A program made the position numbers and the translations under genes. Below are positions 57,641 to 64,000 of a stretch of 64,000 nt of DNA, piece after piece. The notes beneath the pieces were generated by a model. That model was given only the letters and a program-made list of their open reading frames with translations, made no database searches and had not been told where the DNA came from. The DNA comes from Chrysemys picta bellii (taxonomy: Eukaryota; Chordata; Testudines; Emydidae), in contig NC_088791.1 of assembly GCF_011386835.1 (NCBI RefSeq), positions 31,532,998-31,596,997 of the forward strand. The letters run 5' to 3'. Position 1 is the stretch's first letter, and every line of letters begins with the position of its first letter.

Positions 57641-59013
57641 TAGATAGGTGCATAAGGAGGCAGCCATCCTGTTCTCTCGTGTGAGCTGGTGATCTAGAAC
57701 AGACTTTATTTTAATTTGTGCCAGTCACATTTAATCTGTGCCAGTCACTGATTGACTAAATTCCTATTGCTCAAAACTGGATGCCATTCAAAATGCTACT
57801 TCTTTGAACAAGGATTAATGGAGCATTCCATTGGTTAGATGACAGCTTTTGGCTTCAGTGAAATCAACTAATTTACTCTTTTTTTCTATTATCACTTTCT
57901 TTTTTGGGTAAATATTTCTTTGTATCTTTTTCTTCACCATTATATCTTCTTAACCATTTCCATTTTTCACATATAATGGTATCAATACTTAGCATTTATA
58001 TGCCATATTCTATCTTCACAAACATTTGATATTTACTCCATTAAACTAAGGAACTATTTATTGACATCTAGCTAAAAGGAGGATGGCCAGTTGCCTGTGA
58101 TAGTGCTATAATATGAATCTGTGCATTTAGACGCTTGCACATACCATTGTTCTCTCTTCCAGACCCATAGTGGAAATTTAGTTCTTTCTGAACAACTGCT
58201 AGTTCTAAGCCCCAGTATTTGAGCCCACTCATTGCTTGACCTTACATTTTGTTACATTTCTAAGCTATTCTTTCCTTCAGCTTTTGTGTATGTGCATATT
58301 TTAAAAGCTCTAGCTGATTTTAAAGAGCACTTAAGGGAAGTGTAATTTTGTGTGAAACTCCTAAGAGCTTTCGAGAAAGTGAATTATGTGGGTACATTTG
58401 ACTGTGAACACCTGCCAGGTACAGCTGGTACTACGTATGTGTAGAAACTGTGGGAGGAGAAGGGGTGCTGACTGATTAGAGGTCTTTGCACATTGCATTT
58501 TGGTTTTATTTTAGACTAGGCTTTTCTCTCTCTCTCTCTTTAATTTTCACAGACCTAGATAGATGAAGAATTATATCTAAAATGGAGGGGAGAGGGGTGT
58601 CATTTGTGAACAGATCAAGAAATAATGTTCAGGGAACATGCGCCTAGTGTATGAGCATGCTGATCATTTTGAAAGTAATATTGCCATGCTATGAAATGTT
58701 TAAGAAAAAAATCAATATATTTTCTTTGTATATTGTATAAAGGAGACATTCAAAACACAGCAGGAAGGATAGGAGTTTATATTGTAGAACGCAGAATGGC
58801 AGATGGAAGCTGAGTTTCTATGGACAGAACAGATAGAGAAAGGTAAAGTCACCTACAGTAGAAGGGTCAGACAAATGATAATTACATTGTTTAATAAGTG
58901 GCAATGTTGGGTTTAGGGATGGACAAGGCCTTGCCCCAGAAACTTACAATCTACATAGACAGACTAATAAACATATAAACACACTGGGACATCCAGCCAG
59001 TGGTGCTTTCTTG
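57641..59013. other. No gene recognised
   Basis: This is AT-rich sequence with a short CTCT run near 58527-58540. A fragment resembling the repeat at 45167 is present near 58926-58960. Confidence 0.4.
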
Positions 59014-59398
59014 GGCTTGGTCTACACTACAAAGTTAAGTTGCAAGGCAGCTTAGGTCGACCTAGTTGTGCAAGTGTCTACCCTTAAATTGGTCTCCCAC
59101 AGCTGTAAGCACTCCATTATGCCAACATAGTAACACCTGCTCCCCGAGTGGCGTAGAGCCACGGTCAATGTACATAGGTCAACACAGTGCATGTGTAGAT
59201 CCTAACTGTCCCCCAAAAGCTGTCCCACAATGTCCCACCCTCCCCATTGTGAACTCCACTACCCACGGATCACAGATATGAGAAGCTCCCTCTCCCCTTT
59301 AAAGCCCTGCAATTTTTTGAAATTCCTTTTCTTTATTGCCTGGCTTGGTGAGCACACCTAGCAGCTCTCCATTGTTGACTGCAACTGCCCAGCTGACC

Positions 59399-59838
59399 AT
59401 GCTGGCTACATGCTCCAGATGTGCTGCTGCCTGGAGTAGACAGGAGATATTGGATTGACTGGGCCTGTGGGGAGAACAGGCTGTACAGGCACAGCTCTGA
59501 ACCAGTCATAGAAACATTAACATCTATGAGCAGATTGCTCAGGGGATGCAGGAGAAGGGCTAAGACAGGGACCAGCAGCAGCACCATGTGAAAGCCAAGG
59601 AGCTGCAGCAGGCATACCAGAGCCAGGGAGGCCACCAATCGATCCAGTGCCAAGCTGCAGACCTGCTGCTTTACAAAGAGCTGCATGCCATGCTCAGTGA
59701 AACCTCCTCCTCCCCCACACCACACACCCCCCCCGCCACAGCATAGTGGATATCTCCGAGAAGCCCAAGTCACAAACCCCTAGTATGAACAGCAGGGAGG
59801 AGGAGGTGGTGGACAAGGAAAAGAAGGAGGAAGAGTAG
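59399..59838 (+). pseudogene. Harbinger SANT/Myb-like DNA-binding protein, broken
   Basis: The second protein of Harbinger elements binds the terminal repeats and helps bring the nuclease to them. Starting at the ATG at 59399 the translation is MLATCSRCAAAWSRQEILD, a stop, then LGLWGEQAVQAQL, a stop, then RNINIYEQIAQGMQEKG, a stop, then VKAKELQQAYQSQGGH and LLLYKELHAMLSE. This is the helix-turn-helix pattern W-x3-E-x-LD-x-I-x-WGEE...ISQGM..RGH..V..KELR of the family. A C run causes a frameshift before an acidic tail EEEVVDKEKKEEE. Three in-frame stops make it inactive. The terminal codon is TAG at 59836. Confidence 0.85.
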
Positions 59839-59893
59839 GGGGGACAGCCTCTCCACAACATACATTACCCTGGCTCACTGTTAAAATTGTCTT

Positions 59894-60660
59894 TCAAAGC
59901 CTACCTGAGCCATATAGGTCCACTTTGAGCTCTTCTAATAGCCATGGTATCTGGCTATTCACATTCAGCAGACAGCTGCTCAACCTCTGCCTTCCACCCT
60001 GGCAGAAACTTTTCCCCCTTTGCTCCATAGCTATTATGCAGGACAGAGCAGGCATTGGGATATTTTTCTCACTGAGGTCCAATCTTGTGAGCAGACAATA
60101 CCAGCAACCCTTCAAATGACCAAAGGCACATTCACCCGTCATTCTGCACCTGCTGAGCCGGTAGTTGAATAGTTCGTTGGTGTGTCAAGATGGCCGGTGC
60201 ATAACTCCATGACCCATAGGAGCAAGGGGTAGGCTGGGTCCCCCAGGATCACTACTGGCATTTCAAAATTCCCAATGGTAATGTTCTTGTTGGGAAAGAA
60301 AGCTCCTGCTTGTAGCTTTCTGAACAGTCCTGTGTTCTTAAAGATGTGCACATCATTCACCTTCCTAGACCAGCCCACGTTGATATTGGGGAAGGGTTCC
60401 CAGTGATCCACTAGCACTTGAATTACCATAGAAAAGTAGCCCTTTCTGTTGATGTACTCCATGGCAAAGTGGTCTGGTGCTCAAATAGGGATATGCATGC
60501 CATGTATTGCTCTACTGCAGTTGGGAACCTCATTGCTGCAAAGCCATCCACTACGTCCTGCACATTGCTAAGAGTCACAGTACTGAGTAGCAGGTGGCAA
60601 TTAACCACCCTGCACACTTGCATGACAATGGCCTCTGCAGTGGATTTCCAAACTCCAAAT
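59894..60660 (-). pseudogene. Harbinger DDE nuclease (HARBI1-like), broken
   Basis: This relic of the element's transposase resembles the source of the domesticated HARBI1. On the minus strand: GFAAMRFPNCSRAI-type sequence, then MEYINRKGYFSMVIQVLVDH (60462 down), INVGWSRKVNDVHIFKNTGL, PVVILGDPAYPLLLW and, after a shift, GECAFGHLKGCWYCLLTRLD (60142 down). The first catalytic Asp of the usual AIDGTHI motif reads His (AIHGMHI) and is followed by a stop. The second Asp (VNDVHIF) and the Glu (GECAFGHLK) are kept. Frameshifts separate three pieces. It is convergent with the SANT-like gene. Confidence 0.92.
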
Positions 60661-60707
60661 TGGTTCCCAACTGACCAGTAACAATCAGTAACATTTTACT
60701 GAAATGA

Positions 60708-60815
60708 GCCCCAATCCTGCAAAGTGCTTATCTGAGAGTAGCCCCATTGAAGTCAATGGGTCAGCTCATGGTACATAGAGTTAAGCACATGCATAAGTCT
60801 TTGCAGGATCGGGGC
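60708..60815. mobile_element. Small palindromic MITE
   Basis: The ends GCCCCAATCCTGCAAAG and CTTTGCAGGATCGGGGC are inverted repeats with one mismatch. A CCCATTGAAGTCAATGGG palindrome lies at the centre. This is a widespread sauropsid repeat type with no coding capacity. Confidence 0.75.
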
Positions 60816-61644
60816 CAAGGATTAGCATTTGTGGGCCTTGTGAAGGAAGCCACTTTCAAGAGTGGATGTGAATGCAGAGAGAGGAGGGTTTTAGTAATTT
60901 GATGATGAGTTCTTTCTCTTGGGCTAATACTTTATTCTCCCTCGCACGGAATTCCATTTGTATCCTAGTCATTAAGCAGGTGCTCAATTCTGGAAGAGCA
61001 TGAAAGTGGCAAAGTATATGGGGAAGAGGAATGTAAGGAACTGTTGCATATAGGCTCTATAGAGAACATAAACATGGAGAAGTGGAGAAAGAAAATTCAT
61101 ATTGCAGTGAAAAGAGACTCTGTATTTTAAAATGCTGATAGTAAAGTGTCCTCTTGCAACTCTGACTCACATGTTTTGCTGTCTCCCAAGTGTCAGGTAG
61201 GAAATATTTATATTTTGTATTACACTAGCCTCTAGAGGGTCCCATCAGGATCAAACCCCTTTTATATTAATCACTGTACAAACACAGAGTGGCAAAACAG
61301 TTATTGCCCTGGAGACCTCGCAATCTAATTTAAGATGTGGTGCAACCGCGGAAATAGCAAACAGAAGAAGGAACAGGGGATGCAGGACAAGGGAGACAGC
61401 AGTAAGAACCTGTAACAGCAACAAGAAGATAGGACATGGGCTTCTTATATGAGAAAACAATAGACTCGGCCCATGTGGGCCGGAGGCTTGAGGTCCTAAC
61501 CACGTGTAGTCACATTGCTTATGTACTACCAGAAGGTGCTCAGATATGATACTGATGAGCATAGTATAAATCCCATATAGAAGAGAAGAGAACCAGGTTC
61601 ATGGAATTAGGTATTAAGCTAATGAATTGGAGCTAAAATGTGAG
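60816..61644. other. No gene; copy of the 45167 repeat
   Basis: A second copy of the ancient repeat seen at 45167 lies at about 61220-61325. Nothing else is recognised. Confidence 0.4.
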
Positions 61645-62587
61645 TGTGCCAGGGTCAAGGCTAATTCCCCACTCTGGCACGTACACATTTTGTGTGCAGA
61701 AGGTGGGGGGCTCGCAAGGAGTCTAAAAATTAATACTGGCCACTCCAGGCTTGTATTAAACTCCCAAGTTTACAACTTTTCTCTGACCTTGGATTGTTAG
61801 ATGCTGCCACCACCCAAGTGCAGAACCCCTTTGAGAACCGAGGAAGGTGCCCTTGGGAATTCCTTCCTGTGGGGTACCCTCAAACCCTTTCACCCCCGCC
61901 TCTGGAGAAGAGCTGAGAACGAAAAAAATAAGGGAAATCAGCTGTTGCCACTAGCTAATTAAACAACATGTGCACAAACCTCTTAAGACACAAAAATCCA
62001 ATTCTGTTCTTTAAAAAGGTAAATTTTTAAAAAGAAAATACATTTGGGAACTCAGGCTATTGCTAGATTTTAAAAGAGCAATTACAAGGATTAAGCACCA
62101 AGAATCGCTTTCTTGAGGTTCAGCTTAAAGGTTACAAGCAAAACAAAAGCACTTGGGGTTAGCACAGAGGAGTACACAAGCCATAAAGAAATAAAAAGGA
62201 TAAACCTAACCGCATCTTCCTAGGCATTTCCTGATCTACTTACATATCTGGAGTTTTAAATGAGTAGTTTCTAGGTATGATACTAATGATTTTTTTCATA
62301 TCTGGCCCAAGCTTCTTACAGCATAGCTCTGGCCTGTCCCCTCTCTCCGGGAGAACAACAGACAAACAAAGGGGGAGTCGTTTTTCAATTTTAAAAAGTT
62401 CTAGCCTTCCCATTGGCTATTTTGGCCAGGTGCCCACTCTCTTTGTTTTATCTATGCATAGCAGTGAGACTTTTTAACCCTTTACAGGTAGAGCATTAGA
62501 GAACAGCTACTAAGAGGGATTTTATAGCTTCTGGTTGGCTAGGTGTCCATAAAAGGAAGCTCCCTCCCCCCACCTTCATTTATCACA
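61645..62587 (-). repeat. LTR-like repeat with TATA box
   Basis: Read on the minus strand the segment begins TGTGATAAATGAAGG and ends TTGACCCTGGCACA, that is TG...CA termini. A TATA box AGCTATAAAATCC lies at about 62517-62529, roughly 65 bases from the start. I recognise the whole as an abundant turtle interspersed repeat but cannot assign a family, and no flanking duplication is clear. No retroviral gene is present. Confidence 0.5.
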
Positions 62588-62798
62588 GCCAGCTAGACAC
62601 TGGAAGATTAGAAGCCTGAAGGCATCCCAACAAATGCAGTGTACATACAAGAGGAAAATATTAAGGATGGTGCTGTATCAGCAGAAGGCTAAACAACAGA
62701 CACAGATTGCCTCTCTATTTCAGACAACCACCAGCAGCAAAAATGCTACAGTACACCCTTTAATTCTTCACTTACAGAACAGTTAATATAGAGACTAA

Positions 62799-63084
62799 GG
62801 GTATGTTTATGCTACCATCATGGAATCTGATTGCAGCTCATGTAGACATACCTGAGCCAGTTTTAATCTAGCTAGTTCAGGTACTGGAGCAGTGCAGCCG
62901 CAGCAGCATGGACATTAACATGGGCTAGCCCCAAAAGTAATTACCCAGGGTTGTACATCCCACACTGAAATCATGCTGTTGTGGCTTCACTGCAACTGGT
63001 TCCTGAACTAGCTAGATTAAAATTAGCTTGGGTATGTCTACATGGGCTGCAATCATACCCCATGACTGCAATGTAGACTTACTC
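62799..63084. mobile_element. PIF/Harbinger-type MITE
   Basis: The ends GGGTATGTTTATGCTAC and (reverse complement) GAGTAAGTCTACATTGC are imperfect inverted repeats. TAA is duplicated at 62796-62798 and 63085-63087. Internally, AATCTAGCTAGTTCAGG and CCTGAACTAGCTAGATT form a perfect inverted pair. Confidence 0.8.
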
Positions 63085-63087
63085 TAA

Positions 63088-64000
63088 TTTACCGTGGCAA
63101 AAGAGAAAAGTATTCAGAGAGAAAAAGGTGGAGTGAAACTTATAACGTAGACAGAATGGACTTGACTCAAATGAGCCATGTGTCTCATTCCATCCTAAAA
63201 TTTGATATACAACCCCCTGAGCAAAGTGACATCTCACTTTTGAAGATGATTTATTGATTCCAGTAACTCCTATTTCCTCCCCGACGAAAGCCTCCCACAA
63301 AGACATGATTCTTTGCTTATTCCAACAAGTTTACATCTCAAATTCCAGTGACACTCATGACTTTAGTCATCCCTTTTCTTTCCACTGTTCATTTCCTTAA
63401 GCCAAAGCAATGTACTCTTGTTCATAGTCTGTTAATGGGTCATGCTGGGCTTCTGAAACCTTTGGTGTCTCGTCTTATGCAAATTTAATTTCCATGTTAA
63501 ATTAATATACTTTCTGTGTGAGGTTCAAGTTGCTCTTTTAGAAATGTGTTAGTTTGTCTTAAGATACTGTGCAATCTGGCTAGGTAATATGTCACTGTCA
63601 GCCTGCTGTCTCTTTAGCTTCATTCTGTTAAACAGTTCTTCAATGAAGACGGATTTGCTTGGGTTGTATATTTATTCAGAGGTTAATAAGATATTACACA
63701 GGTTTAAACAAACTTGGCATAGTGATAGCTTTTTTTGCAGGATGTAAATGTGCATTTAATTACAGTAACTCATTCCTGTAAATGTAAAGTGTTATCATTT
63801 TGGATCTCTTAAGTCTAAAAACGCTGGCAAAGAGCAGCCAAGTATTGTAACTAAGTCAGCATCTGTGCAATGGAAAAATATTTATGTTCGTGCTGCCACA
63901 AAGGAGATCATGACAACTTATTGGACTGAAAAGGCAATAGGCCACACATGTATTTGAAATTTATTGTCTCCTAGTGCCATTGCATAGGGCCAGTTTCTCT
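63088..64000. other. No feature recognised
   Basis: This is AT-rich sequence to the end of the window with no gene or repeat that I can support. Confidence 0.4.

Larger units (their letters stand above)
59014..60707. mobile_element. PIF/Harbinger element, two-gene, one end lost
   Basis: The left end GGCTTGGTCTACACTAC (about 59014-59033) matches the terminus shared by the Harbinger MITEs in this window, for example at 29100. Two convergent decayed genes follow: a SANT/Myb-like protein on + and a DDE nuclease on -. This two-gene content is typical of PIF/Harbinger. The right terminus is not found before 60708, where another repeat begins, so the 3' end is truncated or eroded. Elements of this type could have mobilised the MITEs. 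Confidence 0.85.

Noticed and set aside
1..64000. Prokaryotic systems (operons, CRISPR, defence islands)
   Set aside because: Repeat content (MIR, CR1, SINE, hAT, Harbinger, PLE) shows vertebrate nuclear DNA; no spaced direct-repeat array or gene cluster is present.

Overview
The window looks like non-coding DNA from an amniote nuclear genome, most likely a turtle. The main evidence is the mix of repeats: a tRNA-derived SINE with a CR1-like 3' part, chicken-repeat-type CR1 LINEs, ancient MIR SINEs, many hAT and PIF/Harbinger DNA transposons, and two lineages of Penelope-like elements (PLEs). I recognise no host gene exon, rRNA, tRNA gene, operon or CRISPR array. The long reading frames with recognisable protein content are all transposon-encoded.

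Layout. 0-6.4 kb: a foldback MITE with a nested MITE, a SINE fragment, a G-rich stretch, a MIR split by a Harbinger MITE, an LTR-like segment and an unclassified repeat. 6.6-10.5 kb: a hAT element with 8-bp target-site duplications (TSDs) and a decayed transposase, split by a second hAT that has its own perfect TSD. 10.7-13.2 kb: a CR1 fragment, the end of a MITE, and a 5'-truncated PLE that keeps an uninterrupted reverse transcriptase plus GIY-YIG frame. 17.8-21.3 kb: a second transposase-bearing hAT, with heat-shock-element-like motifs just upstream of a TATA box. 21.8-34.4 kb: a composite repeat with a SINE inserted, Harbinger and hAT MITEs, PLE tails and a MIR. 34.4-38.5 kb: the longest stretch with little repeat content, holding a paired palindromic CRE. 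38.5-44.7 kb: a hAT MITE, a large inverted repeat, and a CR1 disrupted by a PLE snap-back and two micro-inversions. 52.5-57.6 kb: a CR1 with a near-full-length PLE inserted, bounded by a 9-bp duplication. 59.0-60.7 kb: a decayed two-gene Harbinger element (SANT/Myb-like protein and DDE nuclease, convergent). 61.6-63.1 kb: an LTR-like repeat and a MITE.

How it fits together. The window is a record of layered insertion. Intact TSDs and rejoinable host repeats give a relative order at several places: MIR before Harbinger MITE; hAT before nested hAT; hAT before CR1; CR1 before PLE; PLE tail before Harbinger MITE. Nearly all coding copies carry stops or frameshifts, so most are fossils. The best-preserved frame is the PLE protein at 11.7-13.2 kb. 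The most unusual observations are the HSE/TATA cluster inside a hAT element, the PLE hairpin joined to an inverted CR1 motif-A segment, hammerhead-like motifs in PLE tails, and the paired CRE.
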